Assembly (NCBI RefSeq): GCF_010692555.1
Contig: NZ_JAAHHG010000015.1
Span: 1-41,727, forward strand
Source: Okeania sp. SIO3B5
GTDB taxonomy: Bacteria; Cyanobacteriota; Cyanobacteriia; Cyanobacteriales; Microcoleaceae
Length of the DNA stretch: 41,727 nt
Reading direction: 5' to 3'
A program made the translations under genes and the position numbers. Below the pieces are notes generated by a model, which saw only the letters and a program-made list of their open reading frames with translations, made no database searches and had not been told where the DNA came from. The first letter of the stretch is position 1, and the number at the start of each line of letters is the position of its first letter. Positions 7,391 through 15,581 of the stretch are shown here, piece by piece.

Positions 7391-9434
7391 TATTAATAAT
7401 TTTTCAGCATTAATCAAACCAAAACCCCATTTTGGATCGAAACTGCCAACAGGTTCTCCAGGAATAAAACTACTTGAATGCAAACGTTGCTTAATTTCTT
7501 CAGGGGTTAACTGCGGCTCCTTCTCCAACAGTAACGCTACCAACCCAGTAATAAACGGTGTTGCCATACTCGTACCTGCCATTACTTTATGAAACTGGTC
7601 AACTTGCATCATTGACGAACAAGTAGAAGCAGATGACAAAGCAGAAACTATCATCGCTCCCGGTGCAACTACATCTGGCTTCATCATACCATTACGCAAA
7701 GGGCCTGGACTACTAAATTCTGAAACTGTATTCAGATCTAATCCTACCTTTTGCCAATTTTTCTCCACATCTTGCCAGGATAGTCGTGCTGTGTAAGAAC
7801 CAACTGTTATGGCCCTAGCTGCTGCCCCCGGAGAACCTATTTTAATTAAATCTTGCACTCCATATCCTGTAAATACAACATCAAATCCTTTTGTGGTTTC
7901 CCCACTCCAGATATTAACTTTTCCATGTTTGATAGCAACACCATTTAACAAAAGTCGCCAAGTACCAGTATTTCCAGTGGTGATCGATACAGAATTAGGG
8001 TCATGAGTAATCTCAATATTGAAGCTATGTTCGCCGTTGTCTGTATTTTCCGGACCGTACATAATAATCTGTACTTGTGCCCCCGATATATGGTGTGTTT
8101 TATTAGAGTAACCATTGTCGCTGATACTCTGAAAATGCGTGCGACTACCTTCTGGAGATTGCACCGCGACTTCAATATTATCGCTGCTGGCGTACCAACC
8201 ATTTAATTCTGCTCGCCATTCTGAGGAACTGGAGTCGATGGAAGCAGGTATGAGGAAACGGATACAGACTTGTTGATTTTCTTGCACAATAGTTTCTGCA
8301 TGAATATCAACGTTACCTTCGTTACCAGCGGCACAACAGACAATTTTGCCTGGGCCTGATTCTTGATCGATGAAACTAGACAACGGATCGCTACCATCAT
8401 GGGCGTTGTAGTGGTCTCCTAAACTGAGATTAACTACTGCTGGTCTTTGGAGTTGATCTGCAACCTGAAATATATAGTCGATCGCATTGGCAATATCTGT
8501 ATTTAACTCCCCCGGCGGGAAGTCCCGCGCTCTCCCGGAGGGGAGCGGAGGGATGGGAAAGCCGGGCGTTATCTGTGTTGTTCATCGGGGATTTCCTCTT
8601 TGTAGTATACGTAGCATATTGCATTATATACATTTATAGCTATTGACAATTACAAATAAATAGATTATGATTGTTCTAAACACAGGGGGAGGACATCACC
8701 TCTGTATAAACAGCAGTCAGCTTTTTTTTCTGACTGAAGAATCCCGCGTTAGTGCAACGTCGGGAGTATGTCAAGACTGCTTTGACTATTACTAAGTCTG
8801 CTGCGGGGGCAACTCCTGTAAAGGCAGGATCGTTTCCTGCAGCAATGCCAGCTATATGAGTACCGTGACCAGTTTGGTCGCGAGACATTGCTAATATTCT
8901 TTTGGGTAGGTTGCCAGTGAGTTCTAAACCTTCGGGATATTCGGAGTTACCATCATTAGAGAGGGTATGATCCCATATCTGCAAAATTCTACCAGTAAAG
9001 GCGGGGTGGGTAGTATCGATGCCACTGTCGATGATACCAATAATTACTCCTTTGCCAGTTAACCCAGTTTTGGTCTGAAAATTTGGTAAACCAATAGTGT
9101 TTTTTGCTTCGTCTAATAAGGCTTTTAGGTAACGAGAAGGAGTAATACGATCGATCGCTGATTCTTCGGATAAACGCCCGATATGTTCTAAGGGGACAAA
9201 AGCTGTGCGAATTTTTCCTTTAGACTGTTTAATTTGTATTCCATACTCGCTGAGATGATTGAGATTAGCATTTTCTTCACAGCGGATAAATACTGATGCT
9301 AAGGGCGGTTTAGAAGTTTTTGGATTATTAATAATACCTAATGACCGCAGATGCAGGTTGAGACCTTTTTCACCCTGTTGTTGATAGTTTTCTCAGGCAG
9401 TTATTAGTCCAGGAGCAATTTTTTCTGGTTTCAT
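7385..9434 (-). pseudogene. Subtilase (peptidase S8), split by a transposon and one nonsense codon
   Basis: The gene starts at ATG 9432-9434 (MKPEKIAPGLITA), then meets TGA at 9393-9395 where related frames would have a Trp. After that it is open: catalytic Asp in IIGIIDSGIDTTHP (about 9020-9035), catalytic His in GHGTHIAGIAAG (about 8850), and oxyanion/catalytic Ser in GTSMATPFITGLVALL (about 7560-7590). A 268-bp element (8507-8774) interrupts between VIVKAV and LNTDIANAID. Removing it restores V-K-A-V-L-N-T-D in frame, giving a 593-residue protease. A beta-rich insert (HSFNIEITHDPN...) lies between the Asn and Ser regions. It follows the gene at 9490-10269 by 55 bases on the same strand. 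Confidence 0.9.
8507..8774 (+). mobile_element. 268-bp non-autonomous IS200/IS605-like element inside the subtilase gene
   Basis: The borders are fixed by the host gene: joining base 8506 to 8775 rebuilds an uninterrupted S8 reading frame. There is no target duplication, as expected for IS200/IS605 insertion. The left flank ends ...TATTTAA and the right end is GAATCCCGCG...CGTCGGGAGTATGTCAA, the same hairpin-plus-TGTCAA end as at 5165. The left end carries CCCCCGGCGGGAAGTCCCGC palindromes. The interior has no TnpA or TnpB, so it needs help in trans. Confidence 0.85.
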
Positions 9435-9489
9435 ATTGTTTGACTAAGGAAGAAGTTCAACAATTAATAATTATAGCTGAATGCTTACT

Positions 9490-10269
9490 TTAATACTTTT
9501 CATAAATCAGGATATTTTTCACATCACTACCGACTTTTTCTGAACGAAATAAACCTGGTTTATATATCCAAGCTGCCCGTACATCTGCAGTAATTTTATG
9601 CAAGTTTTTAGGTTTTTTAATTGTCAGAGCTACTCTCACATCATTTTTAATCCCATTACCTTGAAAAAACCAAGCTGGTTGAGAAGTTAATCCACCGGAA
9701 AAATCAATTGTGACATCTCTCATGCGTCCCAAATTAAATTCCCAAGGTTCTAGTTCAATATCAGCAGGTAACATATTTAAAACATTAGCAGTTACAGGAG
9801 TAAATTTTAGTAATTTATCAACTGCTACTGTAACTTTGCCTTGAACTAGATATTTATCATCAAATAAATCAGATGGTAATCCATCTACAGCTATTATTGG
9901 TTCAGACTCACTACCTCCTATTAAGGAAACTTCTAATCTAAGTTGTTCAATTTTGCCCTTGGGAATAATAATATTCATCCCTAGTTCGGCTTTAATTTTA
10001 TCGTATTTATTGTCTGAACCAATAATAGTTGATTCTGCATATTCAGCAATCTCAATTCTAGTTTGTTTAATTAACCGAATTATTTCCCAAGGTTCAAGAT
10101 TATCTTGTAATTGCTTTGGATATCCGTAACTAATGGACTGTTCTGGTAAATCTTGATTTTCAGTAATCTGACTGGGGATTTTTTCATAGTTATCAGTCAA
10201 GTTAATTGTTTGATTGAGTGAATTTTCATCATTAAAAATATAAGTTGGCTCTAGTAGTATACTTTTCAT
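9490..10269 (-). CDS. Unknown protein upstream of the subtilase
   Basis: A 259-residue soluble protein. The start is placed at the ATG 10267-10269 (MKSILLEPTYIF) because GGAG lies at the right distance ahead; a start at 10281 is also possible. The N-terminal 60 residues are polar and look disordered. A helical segment (LEPWEIIRLIKQTRIEIAEYAEST) follows, then a beta-rich C-terminal two thirds with LRLEVSLIGG, VTIDFSGGL and DVRVALTIKKP. No signal peptide, membrane segment or known catalytic motif is seen. It precedes the subtilase pseudogene by 55 bases on the same strand. They may have formed an operon, with this protein as substrate, partner or inhibitor. I do not recognise the family. Confidence 0.7.
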   Translation of the reverse strand: MKSILLEPTYIFNDENSLNQTINLTDNYEKIPSQITENQDLPEQSISYGYPKQLQDNLEPWEIIRLIKQTRIEIAEYAESTIIGSDNKYDKIKAELGMNIIIPKGKIEQLRLEVSLIGGSESEPIIAVDGLPSDLFDDKYLVQGKVTVAVDKLLKFTPVTANVLNMLPADIELEPWEFNLGRMRDVTIDFSGGLTSQPAWFFQGNGIKNDVRVALTIKKPKNLHKITADVRAAWIYKPGLFRSEKVGSDVKNILIYEKY

Positions 10270-10308
10270 ATTGTTCTCCATAAAAATTGATTAAAATCGG
10301 AATTAGTG

Positions 10309-10503
10309 GTAAGCATTTCCTGCGGAATACTGCGCAAACAGCCGCCAGCAATCAGCAATTAGATATTGCTTTTAGTTTTAGATAAAAGCTTTACTAACTG
10401 AGGCAGAATTTATACTTAACTATAAAATCTGGCTTTAAAGTCTATATTCATTAAAACCCCATCATGATAGCTGAGAGCTGACAGCTAATAGCTCAATGCT
10501 TAC
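10309..10503. mobile_element. GTAAGCATT-family element with 8-bp target duplication
   Basis: A 195-bp element bounded by GTAAGCATT...AATGCTTAC and flanked by an exact AATTAGTG at 10301-10308 and 10504-10511. The interior shares TTGCTTTTAGTTT and TATATTCATTAAAACCCC with the inverted copy at 32288-32526. No coding capacity. It sits 39 bases ahead of the start of the gene at 9490-10269 and may carry part of its promoter. Confidence 0.85.
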
Positions 10504-10711
10504 AATTAGTGAGGACTATTTAATATTTTGCTTTGTAACTAACTGATAAATTAGTTGTTCTCTATAATAAACTTTCTCCAGTTAAAAGTCAAACTCCGGA
10601 CTTTTTTATAATATAATAATATTCATCTTTAAAAGAATTTATCCACAATAGGGGGGTTTAATACCTTAGTCCTGAGTTAGTAACTTTTTTACCGAAAAAT
10701 TGTGGTATAAA

Positions 10712-10790
10712 GCCTCCCCTTTTAAGGGAATAAAAAGAAAAAATTTCCTTTGAGTCAATCCTATCCGTTTCAAAGGAGAGATAATTCTAA
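10712..10790 (+). repeat. Palindrome-bounded IS200/IS605-like repeat (AAAGCCTCCCC family)
   Basis: Begins AAAGCCTCCCCTTTTAAGGG and ends in a CCTTTGA...TCAAAGG region before ATAATTC. The same left hairpin opens the repeats at about 25450 and 28605 and resembles the left end of the tnpB elements. Together with the preceding MITE it fills the roughly 560-base spacer 10270-10829; the rest shows nothing recognisable. Confidence 0.6.
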
Positions 10791-10829
10791 ATTCTAAATT
10801 CTTAATTCTAAATTATTGAAATCCATAAT

Positions 10830-11552
10830 TTATATTTTTTGAAATTCAGTAATCCGATCTAACGGTACATCCAAAATAGCAAATTTTTGCCATCCTATGG
10901 CATCAAAATGCCACCATTCTGTTATTAATGGTTCAAAGCCATACTTTTTCATTTTCTCTGCTAGTAGTTCGCTATTTCTCTGAACTTCTAATTTATTACC
11001 TGAATAATTGCGCCAAGCTTTTTCAGAAAAATTATCAAATTCTGTAGGCATTTCTAACTCTTTACCAGTATTTAAATCAACTAAAGTTACATCAACTGCA
11101 GCACCACGATTATGTCGAGAACCTTTCTTAGGATTAGCCACATAACGAGAATCTGGCAAAACTTCCCACATCTTTTTTGTAACAGATAGAGGTCGATAGC
11201 AATCATAAACTTTTAAACCTAATCCTATTGTTTTTAAATCTGCCTGAACTTGTGATAATTTTTCTGCTACTTCTTTTCTTAAAGCGCACTTAGCTACAGG
11301 GTATAATTTTTGATTGAGGAAATTATTTATAGTGGCATAGCGAATATCTAAAATAATCTCAGAATTAATAGTTTTTATATCTACTAATCTTGCCCATTCA
11401 GGAGTTTTAGATTGAACCATGTTATGAATGAATATTGGTTGAGTAATACCTACTTTTATTTGCAGGAAATTGATATATATTGCAAATATAAGTATTGCTA
11501 AAATTAGAACTATCGATCTTTGTAAAAGTAGTAGTAGGAAAGAATTTTTCAT
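10830..11552 (-). CDS. D-alanyl-D-alanine dipeptidase, membrane anchored (VanX type, peptidase M15D)
   Basis: VanX/DdpX-type zinc enzymes cut D-Ala-D-Ala. The protein has 240 residues from the ATG at 11550-11552 (MKNSFLLLLLQRSIVL); 15 further codons upstream to 11597 are unlikely. A hydrophobic segment at about residues 4-30 acts as signal anchor, placing the enzyme in the periplasm. The zinc motif SRHNRGAAVDVTL (SxHxxGxAxD) and the catalytic EWWHFD near residue 212 are both present, as is VYDCYRPLSV, with the conserved Arg. There are no VanA/VanH neighbours, so a role in peptidoglycan turnover or D-Ala recovery is likelier than glycopeptide resistance. Confidence 0.92.
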   Translation of the reverse strand: MKNSFLLLLLQRSIVLILAILIFAIYINFLQIKVGITQPIFIHNMVQSKTPEWARLVDIKTINSEIILDIRYATINNFLNQKLYPVAKCALRKEVAEKLSQVQADLKTIGLGLKVYDCYRPLSVTKKMWEVLPDSRYVANPKKGSRHNRGAAVDVTLVDLNTGKELEMPTEFDNFSEKAWRNYSGNKLEVQRNSELLAEKMKKYGFEPLITEWWHFDAIGWQKFAILDVPLDRITEFQKI

Positions 11553-11680
11553 ATTTTTATTTTGGTTATAATGTCGTAGTTGGCAAGTTAAATTCAACCC
11601 AATAGATACAAGTTTCTTGTTGGGTTTCCTGCGTCAACCCAACCTACAAAGTGCTACTTTTTATCAATTTATACCTAATT

Positions 11681-12106
11681 TTATCTCCGGGGAAAAAATA
11701 AGAGTCCTGTTTCAATTAATAATTGACGTTCTTCTATTCTTTCAGGGCGGTTAAATTGTAAAAGTCGAACAGTAACTCTCCCTTTAGTTGAAGAGGGAAT
11801 AATTCTACCATCTTTGAATAAAAAATGGTCTAACCAAACATCCTTGCGGGGATGATAGAGAGGAATAATTTCTCCAGTCTCTGCGTCTATAGAAGTTAAA
11901 TCAGTTCCTTTATATTGATTGCACAAAGTACAGGATAATGCTAAATTATTTTCCTCTGTTAAGCCTCCATGTTTTTCAGCAATAATATGATCTATTTCGT
12001 GAGTAGAAAAAGTTAAAATTTCTGGAATTAAACAATATTCACAACACTCATTAGCACGTTCTCTAACTAACCGTCGTAAGACAGAAGGAATCCTAGTTTT
12101 ACTCAT
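11681..12106 (-). CDS. HNH endonuclease family protein
   Basis: A 141-residue protein with a complete HNH fold signature. The first zinc pair is CEYC at residues 22-25, the catalytic core is THEIDHIIAEKHGG, then NNLALSC, the second pair CTLC and NQYKGTD. The His-Asn-His order and both CxxC pairs are intact, so it should be an active metal-dependent nuclease. The start codon overlaps the stop of the upstream gene (12103-12471) by four bases, a tight coupling typical of toxin-antitoxin pairs. The pair is common in cyanobacteria as I remember it. The substrate is unknown. Confidence 0.85.
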   Translation of the reverse strand: MSKTRIPSVLRRLVRERANECCEYCLIPEILTFSTHEIDHIIAEKHGGLTEENNLALSCTLCNQYKGTDLTSIDAETGEIIPLYHPRKDVWLDHFLFKDGRIIPSSTKGRVTVRLLQFNRPERIEERQLLIETGLLFFPRR

Positions 12107-12471
12107 GTTTGAGATTCTGTTTGTTTCAATTGAAGGTAGGCTTTAGCTTTAGCAATACGAACTAAATGTTCTAAATATTGATACTGTTCCCACTGTTTTT
12201 TTTCTTCATTAGTAAGTTCAGAAATCCGATTTTTTTCTAATAAAATATTGATTTGATTTTGCAAAACTTCGGAAGGACGCAGAGCAATAATTTCTTCGGG
12301 AGATGGTAAGAAAACTAAAAATTCTAAAAGGTCTGCGATTCCTTTTAAGCCTTCAGTTGAACTAGCATTTAATTCTCGAATTCCTAATTCTAAAATTTGG
12401 GGTAATTCTTTCTCAAAATAATGGAGGCGTGAAATTAATTCATCGGGAATATTTAGGGTGATTTGTGGCAT
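12103..12471 (-). CDS. Partner of the HNH protein, antitoxin-like
   Basis: A 122-residue protein beginning MPQITLNIPDELISRLHYFEKELPQILELGIREL. The opening resembles ribbon-helix-helix-like antitoxin N-termini (a short strand ITLNIPDEL followed by a helix). The middle holds SPEEIIALRPSEVLQNQINILLEKN, and the C-terminal half is helical and charged. It has no catalytic motif. Its stop overlaps the HNH start by four bases, so the two are translationally coupled. A role as antidote or DNA-binding regulator of the nuclease is an inference from order and length. Confidence 0.75.
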   Translation of the reverse strand: MPQITLNIPDELISRLHYFEKELPQILELGIRELNASSTEGLKGIADLLEFLVFLPSPEEIIALRPSEVLQNQINILLEKNRISELTNEEKKQWEQYQYLEHLVRIAKAKAYLQLKQTESQT

Positions 12472-12507
12472 ATATTTATCCTGTTTGTTATTTGATATTA
12501 AGGAGTA

Positions 12508-12762
12508 TTATTCAACGTCTATTCTTTCCCACATTTCAGAAATTGGTCTAGTTTTTCCAGATTTTGCTTGTTGCAATGCTCTTCTGAGACTAGCTTTTAT
12601 TTCTTCAACAGGAGTATCGTCAGGATCGGGTTCAATTTCTGCTGTTACTTCGGGAAAAAGTAGGATAACTCGCACTTTTCCTGGAGGTAAATTTTCAATG
12701 GGTTGGTCGAGAAATAATTGTCCGTTTTCATCAATATTTCCTGTTACTTCAATAGCTTTCAT
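12508..12762 (-). CDS. RelN-family antitoxin, orphan
   Basis: An 84-residue protein starting MKAIEVTGNIDENGQLFLDQPI, then VRVILLFPEV, then an acidic PDPDDTPVEEIKASLRRALQQAKSGKTRP and an ISEMWERIDVE tail. This is the layout of the cyanobacterial RelN antitoxins, where the N-terminal strands bind DNA and the helical tail binds a RelE toxin. No RelE-type toxin follows; the next gene downstream is the HNH pair (12471). The last 40 codons are nearly duplicated at the 3' end of the gene at 15015-15494, with a 44-base identical stretch. It is divergent from xisH. Confidence 0.8.
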   Translation of the reverse strand: MKAIEVTGNIDENGQLFLDQPIENLPPGKVRVILLFPEVTAEIEPDPDDTPVEEIKASLRRALQQAKSGKTRPISEMWERIDVE

Positions 12763-12831
12763 TTGTTTTTTTATGATAGTAGTTTTGGTAAATTATATTA
12801 TAGTTGATAGGTAAAGTTAAAATAACTCAAT

Positions 12832-13245
12832 ATGTCTAGAAAAGATACTTATCATTATTTGGTTAAATCTGCTTTAATCAGAGAAGGATGGACGATTTAT
12901 CACGATCCATATGTTCTTAAATCCGATCCTAAACTTTCTATTGATTTAGGTGCTGAAAGAATTATTGCTGCTGAAAAAAATTGTGATAAAATAGCAGTAG
13001 AAGTCAAGAGTTTTATTACAGATTCCCAAGTAACGGAACTGGAAAAAGCTATTGGCCAGTATGGAATATACGAAGAATTATTGAAAATACAGGAGCCAGA
13101 TCGAGAACTTTATTTGGCAGTTCCTATAGATGCTTTTGATAACATATTCAGCCGACAAGTTGGAAAAATCGCGGTTAAAAAGTTCAATTTGAAACTAATT
13201 ATTTTCTCTTTTTCGGAGTCAGATTTACAATGGATAATACAATAG
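12832..13245 (+). CDS. xisH: XisH-family protein (PD-(D/E)xK-like)
   Basis: XisH is named for the fdxN excision element of Anabaena, where XisH and XisI are needed with XisF; outside heterocystous strains the pair occurs widely with unknown role. The 137-residue length is standard. MSRKDTYHYLVKSALIREGWTIYHDPY is the family start. The nuclease-like core reads SIDLGAERIIAAEKN then KIAVEVKSF (D...ExK). GQYGIYEELL and LYLAVP complete the family pattern. The last 16 bases overlap the start of xisI. No XisF recombinase is present, so it acts either elsewhere or as a toxin-antitoxin-like module. Confidence 0.93.
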   Translation: MSRKDTYHYLVKSALIREGWTIYHDPYVLKSDPKLSIDLGAERIIAAEKNCDKIAVEVKSFITDSQVTELEKAIGQYGIYEELLKIQEPDRELYLAVPIDAFDNIFSRQVGKIAVKKFNLKLIIFSFSESDLQWIIQ

Positions 13246-13559
13246 ATTTTTACAGGCAATGTGTGAAAAAAATTCTCTGTGAATATGAGTATCTCAAGGA
13301 TGAAGATTCGCAAATTGAGCTAATTTTTGATGATGAAAGAATGCGTTATATGGTTTTGTGGGTGGGATGGTACAAATATAAGCGTATCCATCAATGTGCT
13401 GTACATATTGATATTGTTGGGAATAGTATTATTATTCAATGTAATGATACGGAAGAATCAATAGTAGAAAAATTGGTAGAGATGGGAATTTCTCAGAATA
13501 ATATTAGTTTGAATTTTATACATCCTCAACATCAAAATTATTTGGAAATAGTGACTTAA
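13230..13559 (+). CDS. xisI: XisI-family protein
   Basis: A 109-residue XisI, the usual length and the usual position overlapping xisH. Recognisable blocks are IDFYRQCVKKILCEYEYLKD, then IELIFDDERMRYMVLWVGWYKYKRIHQCAVHIDI, then IVEKLVEMGISQNNISLNFIHPQ. In the family the W-GW and H-C-HIDI stretches are the most conserved. The last codons (QNYLEIVT-stop) and about 200 bases of downstream sequence are duplicated at 15683-15890. Translation is coupled to xisH. Confidence 0.93.
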   Translation: MDNTIDFYRQCVKKILCEYEYLKDEDSQIELIFDDERMRYMVLWVGWYKYKRIHQCAVHIDIVGNSIIIQCNDTEESIVEKLVEMGISQNNISLNFIHPQHQNYLEIVT

Positions 13560-13735
13560 TTTTATCTTCTGAAAAATAGGCGATAAGGCATCCGCCACGC
13601 TTCGCGATCGCTCGACTTAAGTAGCAATAAAAATAGAGTCAATATTACAGAATATTTCAAGTATATGAAGTACAGATATTAACAATTAAATGTTCCCAGT
13701 GCGGGCATCTGGCCCGCGTGGGTGTACCTCACAAA
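13528..13735 (+). repeat. Segmental duplication unit 1 (xisI tail plus downstream)
   Basis: Matches 15683-15890 with about 85-90 % identity by eye. It includes the last xisI codons, GGCGATAAGGCATCCGCCACG, a HIP1 octamer and the palindrome GCGGGCATCTGGCCCGC. Only one complete xisI exists, so the second copy carries the severed 3' end. Confidence 0.8.
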
Positions 13736-13736
13736 G

Positions 13737-13765
13737 AGGGTGATTTTTTAATTCTATTTTAGTCA
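13737..13765 (-). pseudogene. 5' scrap of a paralogue of the gene at 15961-16248
   Basis: On the minus strand it reads MTKIELKNHPL, matching the start MTIQIELKNHPVWQ of the gene at 15961-16248, and is then lost. It marks a recombination scar next to the duplicated segment. Confidence 0.55.
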
Positions 13766-13773
13766 TAGGATGA

Positions 13774-14055
13774 TTAACGATTAAATTCTTTTCTCAATTC
13801 TTCTAAATTGGGAATATTTTCTCGGTCTTGCCAAATTCCCTTAGCTTCTTGCATTAAATATAATCGTTCCCTGGTTAAAAAGCCATCGACTTTAATTGGT
13901 TTTTCTGTCAGATAGTCAATTATGTCTTTGCCTATTTTTGTTTGAGATTTTTGTAAAATTTCCAGTTGATTTTTTGCTTGAAATGCCTCGATAATTGCTT
14001 GTATTTGTTCAATTTGTTCTGGTTTTAAACCACTGACATTAATTGTTTGGTTCAT
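13774..14055 (-). CDS. Antitoxin-like small protein
   Basis: A 93-residue protein beginning MNQTINVSGLKPEQIEQIQAIIEAFQAKNQLE, followed by a polar middle and the tail LTRERLYLMQEAKGIWQDRENIPNLEELRKEFNR. The start (strand then helix) and acidic/basic helical tail are the layout of small cyanobacterial antitoxins whose C-terminus wraps a PIN- or RelE-type toxin. No toxin overlaps it on either side, so it would be an orphan. It lies 51 bases downstream of the next antitoxin-like gene on the same strand. Function is inferred from neighbours and length only. Confidence 0.65.
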   Translation of the reverse strand: MNQTINVSGLKPEQIEQIQAIIEAFQAKNQLEILQKSQTKIGKDIIDYLTEKPIKVDGFLTRERLYLMQEAKGIWQDRENIPNLEELRKEFNR

Positions 14056-14106
14056 GGTTGTTTTTGATTATAGAATTATATTATTTTAGCACAAAGTGGT
14101 GAATTA

Positions 14107-14373
14107 TCATTGCTCATCTAATTCATCCCAAGTTTGTAATTCTTGCAATTCTTTATTTTGCCGATAATGTTCTAACATTTTTTCTGCTTGCTTTGCTAAA
14201 ATTTCTCGTCTTTTTTCTAATGGTAATTTCATTAAATAACTGGCATCTATTTCATCTTTTTCTTGGAGGTAAGTCAAGAAATTTAGGGCTATTTTTAGTC
14301 GTTCCGGGGAAAGATTTACTAACTTTTCTTTGGCAGCTTCAAGGATTGTGGGGGATGTTGATTTTAATGACAT
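14107..14373 (-). CDS. Antitoxin-like small protein
   Basis: An 88-residue, highly charged helical protein. LVNLSPERLKIALNFLTYLQEKDE in the first half is a frequent N-terminal block of cyanobacterial antitoxins. LMKLPLEKRREILAKQAEKMLEHYRQNKE in the second half resembles the toxin-facing tail of a different antitoxin group, so it may be a module-swapped antitoxin. It lies 23 bases downstream of the DUF5615 toxin gene on the same strand and may be transcribed with it. It has no toxin of its own. Confidence 0.65.
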   Translation of the reverse strand: MSLKSTSPTILEAAKEKLVNLSPERLKIALNFLTYLQEKDEIDASYLMKLPLEKRREILAKQAEKMLEHYRQNKELQELQTWDELDEQ

Positions 14374-14396
14374 TTTTGACTTCCTTACCTTCTCTT

Positions 14397-14729
14397 TTAA
14401 TATAGAACTAAAACTGAATTACTGGCATCTTGACTCAAATCTATAATATCATCATACCGAGAACGTAAAAGTATCTCAATTTCAGATGTTGTGCAATTTC
14501 CTACCCTGATCCAGATTAATTTAGGAGGAAAACCAAGCAAAATTACCAAATCATAAAAATCAGCATCTTTAGTGACAATAATATATTCATTATCACGAGC
14601 ATACTGCCATACATCTCGATCGTTAGCTTGGTCTAATCCTAAAAAATAAAGATGACTTGATTGTGGATAAATATCAGCTAAACGTGACACTAAACGAGGT
14701 GATAAATTATGGTCGAATAAAAGTTTCAT
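14397..14729 (-). CDS. DUF5615 PIN-like toxin
   Basis: A 110-residue PIN-fold protein. It opens MKLLFDHNLSPRLVSRLADIYPQSSH with the first acidic residue, then LGLDQANDRDVWQYARDNEYIIVTKDADFYDLV, which supplies the D-x-D-F acidic pair, then PPKLIWIRVGNCTT. These are the hallmarks of DUF5615, a compact PIN relative expected to be a ribonuclease toxin. Start and stop are intact. It overlaps the upstream DUF433 gene by four bases. This is the one complete DUF433-DUF5615 pair in the window; the copy at 35678-36377 has a dead toxin. Confidence 0.88.
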   Translation of the reverse strand: MKLLFDHNLSPRLVSRLADIYPQSSHLYFLGLDQANDRDVWQYARDNEYIIVTKDADFYDLVILLGFPPKLIWIRVGNCTTSEIEILLRSRYDDIIDLSQDASNSVLVLY

Positions 14730-14950
14730 TTGGGTACTATTAAAGTTTGTTGTTCCCGTTCAGCAGCATAGTTCAGACAAGCCAAAATATCCTGTTTTGT
14801 TAAATAGGGAAAATCTTCTAATAATTCTTCATAAGTCATTCCCGCAGCTAGATAAGAAAGTACGTCATAAACAGTTATTCTCATACCTCGAATACAAGGT
14901 TTTCCACTGCGTTTTCCTGGTTCAATAGTAATAATTTTTGATTCTGACAT
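14726..14950 (-). CDS. DUF433 antitoxin
   Basis: A 74-residue DUF433 protein: IITIEPGKRSGKPCIRGMRITVYDVLSYLAAGMTYEELLEDFPYLTKQDILACLNYAAERE. The G-K-P-x-I-x-G-x-R-I-T block and the DFPYLT...D...AL-YAA helix-turn-helix are the family signature. Its stop overlaps the start of the DUF5615 toxin by four bases. By analogy it neutralises the toxin and represses the operon. Confidence 0.9.
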   Translation of the reverse strand: MSESKIITIEPGKRSGKPCIRGMRITVYDVLSYLAAGMTYEELLEDFPYLTKQDILACLNYAAEREQQTLIVPK

Positions 14951-15014
14951 ATTTAGTTGATAGATTTGGTTGATTAAATTATTGTATTTATTAATTATTT
15001 GAGGTTAGGGAGTA

Positions 15015-15494
15015 TTATTCGACATCTATTCCCTCCCACATTTGAGAAAGGGGAATGCGTTGTTCAGATTTTGCTTCTTGCAATGCTCTTCTGAGACTAG
15101 CTTTTATTTCTTCAACAGGAGTATTATCTGGATCGGGTTGAGCTTTAGCTCTTTGCAGTTTGGCACGGATAGCTTCTGTTCCTGGTTTTGTGGGTGTGGT
15201 AGCAATGCGAGCAAATAGGGTGCTATTTTGTGCTTCCCAATATTTTTGGAGTGCTTCTGCTTCTTGGAGTACCGTTTGATATTCTGCTTCAACTTCTGGA
15301 CGGTGAGCTTCGATGTAAGATAAAGCTGCCTGAAGTTGTTCGTCGGTGAGACTTAACATACTGCGGATGAAGTGAGGTGGGTACTGTGCAGTTAAATAGT
15401 CCATGATGTCGTAGATGGTTATGCGAGTTCCTGTTATTGTTAATCCTCGTTCCGTTATGCCGATCGCTTTTTGTTGATTAGATGGAGATGTCAT
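15015..15494 (-). CDS. Chimeric antitoxin: DUF433 domain fused to a RelN-type tail
   Basis: The protein has 159 residues if it starts at the ATG 15492-15494 (MTSPSNQQKAIGITERGL); a longer start at 15548 is possible. Residues 8-80 are a DUF433-like domain (ITGTRITIYDIMDYLTAQYPPHFIRSMLSLTDEQLQAALSYIE). A linker with RIATTPTKPGTEAI follows. The last 40 residues (PDPDNTPVEEIKASLRRAL...) are the tail of the RelN antitoxin at 12508-12762, with 44 identical bases. It has the DNA-binding part of one family and the toxin-binding part of another. No toxin is adjacent. Confidence 0.82.
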   Translation of the reverse strand: MTSPSNQQKAIGITERGLTITGTRITIYDIMDYLTAQYPPHFIRSMLSLTDEQLQAALSYIEAHRPEVEAEYQTVLQEAEALQKYWEAQNSTLFARIATTPTKPGTEAIRAKLQRAKAQPDPDNTPVEEIKASLRRALQEAKSEQRIPLSQMWEGIDVE

Positions 15495-15581
15495 TTTCAG
15501 ATTTATTATGAATTTGTCTTTAATTATATCATCAAAGCTAAGTTCCATATCTATTAATAATTTTTAGTTCATTAGGAAAAT

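Noticed and set aside
8430-8633. 67-codon minus-strand frame
   Set aside because: It runs from the subtilase into the 268-bp inserted element in a frame other than the protease frame.
10830-11552. Vancomycin-resistance operon because of the VanX-like enzyme
   Set aside because: No vanH, vanA or two-component genes nearby; lone homologues serve cell-wall turnover.
12832-13559. Active DNA excision element because of xisH/xisI
   Set aside because: No site-specific recombinase or fdxN-type target is present; the pair is widespread without excision.
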